Shown: piece by piece, positions 1 to 6,305 of the stretch
How positions within the stretch are numbered: the first letter of the stretch is position 1
Layout of the letters: the number at the start of each line of letters is the position of its first letter
From: Chloroflexota bacterium
GTDB taxonomy: Bacteria > Chloroflexota > Anaerolineae > CG2-30-64-16
NCBI GenBank assembly: GCA_029555885.1
Contig: JAKPQT010000419.1
Span: forward strand, 1 to 20,745
Reading direction: 5' to 3'
DNA: 20,745 nucleotides
Translations under genes and position numbers: made by a program
Notes under the pieces: model-generated
Databases searched by the model: none
The model's input: the letters and a program-made list of their open reading frames with translations, nothing else
Told to the model about the DNA's origin: nothing

Positions 1-992
1 CTGGTAGATGCGGCGGTCGGTCTCGGCCACGTTCACCATTTGGCCGCTGCCGATGAACGCGTGATACAGGTCCGGCCGCTGCTGGACCGTCAGCACCCCA
101 GGATCGTCCCGTAGGACTCGCCCAGCAGGTAAATCTTGTCCTCATCGAAACGCTCGCACAGGTATTCCGTCAATTCGATCGTGTCGGCCACGGCCTGCGC
201 GGGCGTGATGTCGGACGTCGGGTGCAGGGCGGTATAGGACTTGCCCGTGCCGCGCTGATCCCAGGCGACCACGATGAAATCCCGCTCCAGGTCCTCGAAG
301 ATGACACGCGGGTGCGACAGGCTGCTCTGGCCGGGCCCGCCGGCCAGGTATAGTAGGACGGGCTTATCGACGCTCTGGCCGCGCATGAGCACGCCCTGCG
401 GCCTGCCGCCGATGGGCACGGTGGTCACTTCCGCGATGCTGCCCGCCGGTCGCTTGCCGGTCGCATCCAGGATCGGCGTGGTGCGGGCCGGCAGCAGGAT
501 CAGGACCACGAGCGCAACCAGCACGACCGCCGCGGTAGCCATGGGCAGCCAGCCGAGCAGGTTGTCCGGCCAGGCGGCCTGGCCGGACAAATGCCGCGCC
601 AACCGCATGCCGGGCCCGACGGCGAACAGCATGGGCAACAGACCGACCAAGCCGTGGAACCCGCGGCCCAGGATGAAGGCCAGGATGCCGAAGGTCTGGT
701 CCAGCCGGATCGGCCCGACCGTCGGACCGGCCAGGCCGCGGCGGGCCAGCTCGACTGCCGCCATATATGCCAGCGGCGCCACGAGCAGCGCCCACCGTGA
801 GCGCATGAGCAGGCCGGCGGCGAGGCCCACGGCCAGGCCTAGCGCCAGGATGATGATGGCCCGCCCGGCCGTCGTGGGGCCGTAGGGCATGGTCAGGGCC
901 ACGAGCAGGCCGGCCAGCGCCGCCAGCACGACGGTCGCCGCCGTACCTGCCCAGGGATGCTGCCAGATGGGGGTCAGGATGTCTTTGGTCAT
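1..992 (-). CDS. Membrane-anchored alpha/beta hydrolase (proline iminopeptidase-like), partial and frameshifted
   Basis: The first ~170 residues hold about four to five hydrophobic segments (roughly 17-37, 44-63, 68-80, 100-127, 149-168). An alpha/beta hydrolase domain follows, with an oxyanion-type AGGPG motif (217-221), WDQRGTGKS (244-252) and the nucleophile elbow GESYG (Ser293). This looks like the prolyl aminopeptidase-type branch, acting on small substrates or peptides at the membrane; the substrate cannot be told. The frame stops with TGA at 90-92 just after the elbow. Adding one base to the run of four C at 96-99 reopens a frame that continues to the window edge with family-like sequence (VLTVQQRPDLYHAFIG). 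The gene is therefore a real gene with a one-base deletion (mutation or assembly error), and its 3' part with the Asp and His of the triad lies outside the window. The start is ATG at 992, with AAGGAGG (forward 997-1003) four bases upstream. It lies 77 bp downstream of msrB on the same strand. Confidence 0.8.
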
Positions 993-1010
993 GGTTCCTC
1001 CTTCAGGTTG

Positions 1011-1038
1011 GCTGTACCACAGTACGAGCTATTGTGAA
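1011..1038 (-). promoter_or_regulatory. Possible promoter of the hydrolase gene
   Basis: On the minus strand TTCACA (1033-1038) is followed after 16 bases by TACAGC (1011-1016), preceded by TGTGG as in an extended -10. The predicted transcript would start at about 1004, almost at the Shine-Dalgarno. The -10 hexamer is weak, and read-through from msrB is equally possible. Confidence 0.25.
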
Positions 1039-1069
1039 GAAGGTCGCGACCTGACCCGCTATCGCGTTC

Positions 1070-1459
1070 TTACGGCTTCAGTACCTCCGGCAGCGGCTGA
1101 CCCTCCGGCACGAAGCGGATGGAGAGCGAATTGACGCACTCGCGCGTGTTCTTCGCGGTCAGCCGCTCGCCCACGAACTCGTGCCCCAGGTGGCCGTCGC
1201 AGCGGGCGCAGCGGATTTCCATGCGCCGGCCGTCCGGGTCAAGCAGCCGGCGGAGCGCGCCGGGGTAGCTGTCATCGAACGCGGGCCAGCCGCAGCCCGC
1301 GTCGAACTTGCTCTCGGATGAGAACAGCGGCGCGTTGCAGCGCCGACAGATGAACGTGCCGGGCTTGTAGAAGTCATCGTACTCACCGGTGAAGGGCCGC
1401 TCGGTCCCGTGACGGACGATGACGTACTCCTCCTGCGGCGTGAGTTTGTTCCAGGCCAT
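1070..1459 (-). CDS. msrB: Peptide-methionine (R)-S-oxide reductase MsrB
   Basis: The 129-residue protein reduces methionine-R-sulfoxide in oxidised proteins, using a catalytic cysteine and usually thioredoxin. All family landmarks are present: zinc-binding CxxC pairs (C38/C41 in CRRC, C84/C87 in CARC), GCGWPAF (55-61, with C56 as possible resolving cysteine), HLGHEF (90-95) and the catalytic C108 in RECVNSLSIRF. The length fits a stand-alone MsrB. The frame is open further upstream to 1633, but the conserved sequence begins at the ATG at 1459, which has AGGAGG six bases or so upstream, so that start was chosen. The gene is transcribed divergently from the 176-aa gene at 1578 and may be cotranscribed with the hydrolase downstream. 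It is a cytoplasmic oxidative-damage repair enzyme. Confidence 0.96.
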   Translation of the reverse strand: MAWNKLTPQEEYVIVRHGTERPFTGEYDDFYKPGTFICRRCNAPLFSSESKFDAGCGWPAFDDSYPGALRRLLDPDGRRMEIRCARCDGHLGHEFVGERLTAKNTRECVNSLSIRFVPEGQPLPEVLKP

Positions 1460-1486
1460 AATGCCCTCCTGTGCTATTTGCCCGCG

Positions 1487-1497
1487 AGTATACCACA
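1487..1497 (-). promoter_or_regulatory. Extended -10 promoter of msrB
   Basis: The minus strand reads TGTGGTATACT, an extended -10 (TGn plus TATACT, five of six to TATAAT). It ends 27 bases before the msrB start codon, leaving room for a ~21-base leader that contains the AGGAGG site. No convincing -35 is seen, as expected for an extended -10 promoter. The same motif type recurs upstream of pdhA, the ABC-F gene and the GNAT gene. Confidence 0.55.
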
Positions 1498-1577
1498 GCG
1501 TAACGGGCCCAACAGTTATGTCTCTTACTGCGCCACACCACCACGCGTCACATAATCGGAAATGCAAGGAGTTGGCA

Positions 1578-2108
1578 ATGGCAGACAACAGGATCAAGAT
1601 CAATCGGGCGCCGGTGCTGACCCTGTGGGCCACGGTGGTGGCGGAGCGGTTGGGCTATGACCGCGAGACCGCATTGACCCTCGGCAAGGCCGTTGCGGGG
1701 CTAAACGCGCAGTCGAAGGGACGGCGGCTCGGCATCTACGAGGCGAAGTCGGACGAGGAGAAGGCGCGGGAGCGCAAGGCGGAAGGTGACCGGGAAACCG
1801 AGTTCATTGACCTCCTCGGCCGCGGCATCCCCGCGGTCAGGACGCCGCAGGGGTTGCGCGCGGCGGTCAGCGGGGAGGTCATCCGCCCGGAGAGCGTGGA
1901 GAAGTACCTCCGGCAGAAGTTCGGTGAAAACCTGGACGCTGTGCGTGAAGCGATGGCCGCGCTGGCCGAGGCCCACACACCTGCGGAGTTGGCGGGCCGG
2001 GCGTATGACCTGTACGAGGAGTTCCGGCCGTCGATTCCGGAAGGCAAGCGCGGTTGGGGTGCGCTAGGCGAACTGGACCTGGACCAGGTCCGCTCGCTGG
2101 CGAAATAG
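1578..2108 (+). CDS. Uncharacterised conserved-type protein, 176 aa
   Basis: I cannot assign a named family or function. The start chosen is the ATG at 1578, which has AAGGAG (1566-1571) six bases upstream; the frame is open upstream to 1419, but that part overlaps the msrB promoter and start on the other strand. The protein has no signal peptide or membrane segment and looks mostly alpha-helical and cytoplasmic. Visible landmarks are an N-terminal helix pair (LTLWATVVAERLGYDRETAL), the segment GKAVAGLNAQSKGRRLG, a charged stretch (KSDEEKARERKAEGDRE), then VRTPQGLRA, RPESVEKYLRQKFG and a C-terminal GWGALGELDLDQVRSL. The helical layout with a Lys/Arg-rich middle could suit a small nucleic-acid-binding or regulatory protein, but that is a guess. 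Codon use looks like that of its neighbours, and no partner gene is evident. Confidence 0.8.
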   Translation: MADNRIKINRAPVLTLWATVVAERLGYDRETALTLGKAVAGLNAQSKGRRLGIYEAKSDEEKARERKAEGDRETEFIDLLGRGIPAVRTPQGLRAAVSGEVIRPESVEKYLRQKFGENLDAVREAMAALAEAHTPAELAGRAYDLYEEFRPSIPEGKRGWGALGELDLDQVRSLAK

Positions 2109-2146
2109 GCCGGCGCGCAGAGCGAGGACCGTAGGGAATCCGAGGG

Positions 2147-2182
2147 GCCGAGCTGGTGCTCGGCGGTCCGATTGACTATCGG
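2147..2182. terminator. Two small hairpins between convergent genes
   Basis: The gap between the convergent 176-aa gene and the phosphotransferase-like gene holds a 7-bp stem GCCGAGC/GCTCGGC with a 4-base loop (2147-2164) and a 5-bp stem CCGAT/ATCGG (2168-2182). There is no strong T tract on either side, so a terminator role is suggested mainly by position. Confidence 0.35.
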
Positions 2183-2203
2183 TTCTACCTTCAGGCAACA
2201 AGT

Positions 2204-4864
2204 CTACGCGTCCGGCAGGATCGTCACCCGCCCGCTGGACCCGTCCACGCGCACGCGCTGGCCGGTCTTGAGCCGCTGTGTGACCCGGGTCACCCCTACG
2301 ACCGCCGGGATGCCGTACTCGCGCGCGACGACGGAGCCGTGCGTCATCATGCCGCCGACCTCCATGACCAGCCCGCCCGCGGCGAGAAAGAGCGGCGTCC
2401 ACGAGGGGTCCGTGCCGGGACAGACGAGAATTTCTCCAGGCTGAAGGTGCGCGGCCGTGGGATTCAGGACGACCCGCACGCGACCCTCCACGACGCCGGG
2501 CGACACAGCGCTGCCCGTCAGCGTCGCGGCATCGTCCACCGAAGCCGCCGGTGCCTCCTCGGTCATCCCCTCGTAGAAGGCCTGCCCATCGTTCAGCAGG
2601 ACGCGCGGCACCTGACGGCGATGCAACTCGCGGTCGAAGCGTGCCCGGCGCTCCCGCACCAGGCCGCGCAGAGCGCCGTAGTCGTACGCGCCAAAACCGC
2701 GAGCCTCCGCGTCCGCAAGCTGGTGTAGTTCATCCAGGCGGAGGTAGAAGATATCTTCCGGCCGTTCGAGCACGCCAGCGGTCGCCAGGTCCGCGCCGGA
2801 AGCCAACAGCCCCTCGCGCGCCAGGCCGAACAGCCGGATGATGGTGAACTTTGGGCTCTCCCGCTGGCCCGCCAGCGCGCGCACGCGCCGCGCAGCCCAG
2901 CGCACCAGCCGAGCCTTGAACCATCCCCTGTGCAGCGGGCGGACGGCCGCGGCCAGCCGGTCCACCGCAGCCTGGGCCGCCTCCGCGCCACGCGCAAAAA
3001 CGGCATCGGGCGCCTGCGCAGTGTCGGCAATCTGCAGATAGCTGCGCAGCGCGGCGATGACGGGCACTGGGTCTTCGCGCCAGCGCGTGCGGCCCAGGTC
3101 GATCTCGCCCACCCCGCGCATCCCATAGCGCGCCAGGAAATCATCCAGCACCGCCAGCGCCACCGGCGGTAAGCTGCGCGCGGCATAAGCCGCGGCCAGC
3201 GCCGCATCGGGCTGCTCGAAAGCCGCCTGCGCGTCCGGGTCCGCGGCAATCTCGCGGGAGGCGTGCCAGAGCGCGAGGTCCATTTCGGTCGTCACGTTGT
3301 GCGGCAGCCCACGCGTGATTTCGAGCGCGAGGGTGGGGCCGGCGGGCGTCTGCTCGGCCAGCCGATAGAGGATGTTCAGGCAACCCAATCCCGGCGCGAA
3401 GCTGGGCAGGAGATGATAAAACATATACCGGCGCAGGAAATCAGCGATGTCCTCCAGCAGGTCCAGCCGCTGCGCCAGGGTGACACTGGCACCGGCGCGC
3501 CGGTCGAAATCCGCAACGCCCCGCTCGATGGCCTGTTGCGCCATGCGGCGGCTGTAGTCGGGCCGCACCAGCGCCGTCATGGCGCGAGGCAGCAGCGGCA
3601 GCAGGAACCGCGCCAGTTGGCCGCGAAAGCGCAGCGAGAAACCCGGCCGCACCGGCACGACGCCGCGATCTACAAGCACCTGGCTGATGGCCTGGCCGAT
3701 ACCCGGCTCGATCTGACTGAGCGCAGCCAGCATAACCTTGCGCCCGGTGCCGTTGCGGAGCGGCGGCGTCAGGTCCACGAAGAGGCGCTCGCCTGCGGTA
3801 AACAGTGCGGTCTGCGTCGCATACGTCCGGTCATAGCCGAAGTAACGGCCCACGCGCGCGACGAACGCGGCCAGCGTATCACAACCCAACGGCGTGAACG
3901 GGGCAAGCACGCCCTGGAATGCGCCGATCGACGCGAGGATTTTCAGTCCGCCTGCCGGGTCCATCCCGTCCGGCAGCGGGTAAAGGGAGGTGATGGGCCG
4001 CGCCTGGACGATCCACAGCGTGCCCTCAGCCCACGCCCACTCGATGTCCTGTGGCATGCCGAAATGCGCGGCGATGCGTTCGCCCAGAGCAGCCAATTCG
4101 CGGATCACGTCGTCCGGCAGCACCGCGACCTCGCCGGAGAGCTGCCGAGTCACGATCTGGCCTCCCGCCGGACCAACGACATAATGGTCCGGCGTGACCT
4201 GCCCGCTGACGAGCGCCTCGCCTAACCCGGCCACCGCGTCGATGACCGTCTCCGTCCGCCGGCCCGTCAGCGGGTTGGCCGTGAAGAGGACGCCCGCAGC
4301 CTCCGCCTCGACCATCGTCTGAACGACCACCGCCAGCGCGACGCCCTCGTGGGGGATGCCGTTGCGCGCGCGATAGCCGATGGCACGCGCGGTCCACAGG
4401 CTGCTCCAGCAGCGAATGACCGCGCTGAGCAACGCCTCCTCGCCCACGACGTTCAGAAAGGTGTCCTGTTGACCCGCGAACGAGAGATCGGGCAGGTCCT
4501 CGGCGGTGGCCGACGAGCGCACCGCGACCGCCATGTGCGCGATGGGCTGGGCCAGGTAGGTCGTGCGCAGCTCGGCGGCCAGCGCCGCGGGCACGCGGCC
4601 CGCGCCGAACTGCTCGCGGATGACCCGGGAGACCAGTTCCAGGCTGGCCGGATCGCCGGGCTTGAGGCGCGCCAGCGCAGCCTCGATGACCCGCGCGAGG
4701 TTGTTCTCCTGCAGAAAGGCCTGGTAGGCGGCCGTGGTGACGATGAAGCCGCCGGGCACGGGGAAACCGGCTTCGATCAGACGGGCGAGGTTCGCGCCCT
4801 TGCCGCCCGCAATCTCCAGCGAAGCAGCAGGCGAATCGAGCGGAAGCAGATAAGGTGTCGTCAA
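2204..4864 (-). CDS. Rifampicin phosphotransferase-like PEP-synthase family protein
   Basis: This 886-residue protein belongs to the PEP synthase/pyruvate phosphate dikinase superfamily but lacks the C-terminal PEP/pyruvate TIM barrel. Order: ATP-binding domain 1 to about 300 (GGKGANL 20-26, VRSSATAEDLP 115-125, FAGQQDTFLNV, VQARPI 286-291); a helical central domain about 310-770; and a C-terminal phosphohistidine swivel domain about 780-886 with H842 in MMTHGSVVAREYGIPAVVG. That order and length match rifampicin phosphotransferase (Rph, about 870 aa), where the central domain binds the drug and the histidine carries the beta-phosphate of ATP. Whether rifampicin is the substrate cannot be told; many environmental homologues act on unknown compounds. 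The start is TTG at 4862-4864, with GAGGG seven bases upstream on the minus strand, and the conserved ATP-binding sequence begins soon after it. The gene stands alone, with its own candidate promoter at 4951-4980. Confidence 0.88.
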   Translation of the reverse strand: MTTPYLLPLDSPAASLEIAGGKGANLARLIEAGFPVPGGFIVTTAAYQAFLQENNLARVIEAALARLKPGDPASLELVSRVIREQFGAGRVPAALAAELRTTYLAQPIAHMAVAVRSSATAEDLPDLSFAGQQDTFLNVVGEEALLSAVIRCWSSLWTARAIGYRARNGIPHEGVALAVVVQTMVEAEAAGVLFTANPLTGRRTETVIDAVAGLGEALVSGQVTPDHYVVGPAGGQIVTRQLSGEVAVLPDDVIRELAALGERIAAHFGMPQDIEWAWAEGTLWIVQARPITSLYPLPDGMDPAGGLKILASIGAFQGVLAPFTPLGCDTLAAFVARVGRYFGYDRTYATQTALFTAGERLFVDLTPPLRNGTGRKVMLAALSQIEPGIGQAISQVLVDRGVVPVRPGFSLRFRGQLARFLLPLLPRAMTALVRPDYSRRMAQQAIERGVADFDRRAGASVTLAQRLDLLEDIADFLRRYMFYHLLPSFAPGLGCLNILYRLAEQTPAGPTLALEITRGLPHNVTTEMDLALWHASREIAADPDAQAAFEQPDAALAAAYAARSLPPVALAVLDDFLARYGMRGVGEIDLGRTRWREDPVPVIAALRSYLQIADTAQAPDAVFARGAEAAQAAVDRLAAAVRPLHRGWFKARLVRWAARRVRALAGQRESPKFTIIRLFGLAREGLLASGADLATAGVLERPEDIFYLRLDELHQLADAEARGFGAYDYGALRGLVRERRARFDRELHRRQVPRVLLNDGQAFYEGMTEEAPAASVDDAATLTGSAVSPGVVEGRVRVVLNPTAAHLQPGEILVCPGTDPSWTPLFLAAGGLVMEVGGMMTHGSVVAREYGIPAVVGVTRVTQRLKTGQRVRVDGSSGRVTILPDA

Positions 4865-4950
4865 GACAGGGCCCTCGCAAGGGTGAGACGCCGGAGGTCA
4901 GGACCTGAGCGGCGCGATGGCAGAGATGTGGCGGGAGATACTAATCGTCG

Positions 4951-4980
4951 ATGATACGCCCATGTGCACCGGTTGTGCAA
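4951..4980 (-). promoter_or_regulatory. Candidate promoter of the Rph-like gene
   Basis: On the minus strand TTGCAC (4975-4980) is followed after 18 bases by TATCAT (4951-4956, five of six to TATAAT), about 86 bases before the TTG start. The -35 and spacer also hold a small dyad, TGCAC-5-GTGCA (forward 4965-4979), that could be an operator. Confidence 0.4.
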
Positions 4981-4996
4981 GTCGGGGAAAACAAAA

Positions 4997-5056
4997 CGAC
5001 GCAGGTCAACGCGAATAAATGGAATAAAAGAATGAATCAGACGTTGACTTGCGTCG
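4997..5056. repeat. 15-bp inverted repeat with A-rich 30-base centre
   Basis: The left arm CGACGCAGGTCAACG (4997-5011) and right arm CGTTGACTTGCGTCG (5042-5056) are complementary at 14 of 15 positions, and the mismatch would be a wobble pair in RNA on one strand. The 30-base centre is purine-rich and AT-rich, unlike the surroundings. It sits just upstream of the candidate -35 of the Rph-like gene, so a regulator-binding site or the relic of a small mobile element are both possible. Confidence 0.7.
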
Positions 5057-5115
5057 CGGTATCACAATATGGCCGAATCATACCCTATCTGAGGGCACAT
5101 GTTAATGGCACTGCG

Positions 5116-5145
5116 CTTAATGCAAGCTTATGGCAACCTTATGGA
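5116..5145 (+). promoter_or_regulatory. Three 8-base direct repeats at exact 11-bp period (Pho-box-like)
   Basis: CTTAATGC (5116), CTTATGGC (5127) and CTTATGGA (5138) follow one another at exactly 11-bp spacing, separated by AAG and AAC. Direct repeats phased by one helical turn are the operator type of PhoB/OmpR-family response regulators, and the 8+3 layout resembles the cyanobacterial Pho box. The array lies about 20 bases upstream of a candidate -35 for the aldo/keto reductase, the usual place for an activator. Which regulator binds cannot be told. Confidence 0.5.
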
Positions 5146-5164
5146 GCCGCACACGGCCGCGCAA

Positions 5165-5194
5165 TGGACAGAAACCGCACATCGCGGGTAAGAT
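5165..5194 (+). promoter_or_regulatory. Candidate promoter of the aldo/keto reductase gene
   Basis: TGGACA (5165-5170, five of six to TTGACA) is followed after 18 bases by TAAGAT (5189-5194, four of six). The transcript would start near 5201, 37 bases before the ATG, and carry the GGGAGG site. Confidence 0.45.
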
Positions 5195-5237
5195 ACGGGG
5201 GACAGTCATCTGAAAAACCTGCATGGGAGGATTGAGC

Positions 5238-6236
5238 ATGGAGTATCGTCTACTGGGACGGACGGGCGTGACCGTATCGCGCTTATGCTTCGGCACGATG
5301 TCGTTCGGCGGCGACGCGGATGAGGAAACCTCCGCGGCCATGTACCGGCGCTGCCGGGACGCGGGCATCAACTTCTTTGACTGCGCGAACGTCTACCAGA
5401 AGGGCCGCGCGGAAGAAATCCTGGGCCATCTGATGGCCGGCGAGCGCGACGAGCTGGTCATCACGACAAAGGTCGGCTTCGCGATGGGTACGGGCGACAA
5501 CGAGCGGGGCCTCTCGCGGCGGCACATCCAGCAGTCGGTCGAGGGCAGCCTGCGGCGGCTCGGCACCGACCGCATCGATGTCTACTTCTGTCACACCTTC
5601 GACCCCCTCACGCCGATGGAAGAGACGCTGCGGGCGCTCGATGACCTCGTGCGCGCGGGCAAGGTGCTCTACCTGGGCGTCAGCAACTGGGCGGCGTGGC
5701 AGATTGCCCGCGCGCTGGGTGTGTCCGCACTGCATGGCCTGGCCCACTTTGCCGTCAACCAGCCGATGTACAGCCTGGTCAAGCGGCAGGCGGAAGTGGA
5801 GATCCTCCCGCTGGATGAGGCGGAAGGCCTGGGGGTCATCTCCTATAGCCCGCTCGGCGGCGGCCTGTTGACCGGCAAGTATCGCGGGGGGCAGGAGCCG
5901 CAGGCGGCCCGCCTCGTGGCGAATCCGGTGTATCACTCGCGCTACGGCGACCAGACCTACCACGAGGTCACGGATCGCTTCATCGCGTACGCGCACGCGA
6001 ACAACGTCCACCCGGTCACGCTGGCCGTGGCGTGGGTCAAAGGACACCCGGCCATCACTGCGCCGATCATCGGCGCGCGCAACCCGGAGCAGCTCGAACC
6101 CGCGCTCGCCGCAGCGGATCTCGACCTGTCCGCAGAGCAGCGCGCGGAGATCAGCGCGCTCGGCCCGGAGCCGCCGCCTGCGACCGACCGGAGCGAGGAG
6201 AAACAGGGCGTGCAGTACCGGGGGGCGGTGAAGTGA
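5238..6236 (+). CDS. Aldo/keto reductase
   Basis: The 332-residue cytoplasmic protein is an NADPH-dependent oxidoreductase of the AKR superfamily, closest in look to the YghZ/Kvbeta/AKR11-13 type of (beta/alpha)8 barrel enzymes. The catalytic tetrad is visible: D48 and Y53 (FFDCANVYQKGRAEEILG), K78 (VITTKVG) and H119 (VYFCHTFDP). LGVSNWAAWQ (146-155), NQPMYSLV (174-181) and YSPLGGGLLTGKY (203-215) shape the barrel and cofactor site, and PIIGARNPEQLE (277-288) is the C-terminal NADP-binding element. The start is ATG at 5238, with GGGAGG (5225-5230) seven bases upstream; an in-frame ATG at 5223 overlaps that site and is unlikely. It is monocistronic, converging with the pdh operon, and may be controlled by the 11-bp-phased repeats upstream. 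The substrate is unknown. Confidence 0.93.
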   Translation: MEYRLLGRTGVTVSRLCFGTMSFGGDADEETSAAMYRRCRDAGINFFDCANVYQKGRAEEILGHLMAGERDELVITTKVGFAMGTGDNERGLSRRHIQQSVEGSLRRLGTDRIDVYFCHTFDPLTPMEETLRALDDLVRAGKVLYLGVSNWAAWQIARALGVSALHGLAHFAVNQPMYSLVKRQAEVEILPLDEAEGLGVISYSPLGGGLLTGKYRGGQEPQAARLVANPVYHSRYGDQTYHEVTDRFIAYAHANNVHPVTLAVAWVKGHPAITAPIIGARNPEQLEPALAAADLDLSAEQRAEISALGPEPPPATDRSEEKQGVQYRGAVK

Positions 6237-6249
6237 CGCCATGAAACGA

Positions 6250-6280
6250 GAAACCCGGTTTGTGGCACAAACCGGGTTTC
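6250..6280. terminator. Strong hairpin between convergent genes, built on a dispersed palindrome
   Basis: A perfect 14-bp stem (arms beginning GAAACCCGGTTTG and ending CAAACCGGGTTTC) with a 3-base loop lies 13 bases after the aldo/keto reductase stop and 25 bases after the pdhC stop. There is no T run on either side, but the position suggests bidirectional termination. Its core, ACAAACCGGGTTT, recurs in the palindrome at 11179-11197. Confidence 0.55.
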
Positions 6281-6305
6281 TTGACCTACGCTATCGGCAT
6301 TACCG

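Noticed and set aside
1551..1556. CATAAT as -10 for the 176-aa gene
   Set aside because: It lies at a plausible distance from the ATG, but no -35 or TG extension is found; too weak to list as a promoter.
3263..4225. 320-aa plus-strand open frame opposite the Rph-like gene (also 4349-4954)
   Set aside because: They lie opposite the conserved ATP-binding and central domains, with no ribosome-binding site or motif.
4865..4900. Rifamycin-associated element upstream of the Rph-like gene
   Set aside because: A short CCCT-4-AGGG dyad occurs at 4872-4883, but it does not match the 19-bp palindrome known from actinomycete rifamycin-inactivation genes.
5042..5072. TTGACT followed by CAATAT as a plus-strand promoter
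   Set aside because: The spacer is only 15 bases and the TTGACT is part of the 15-bp inverted repeat; the promoter at 5165-5194 fits better.
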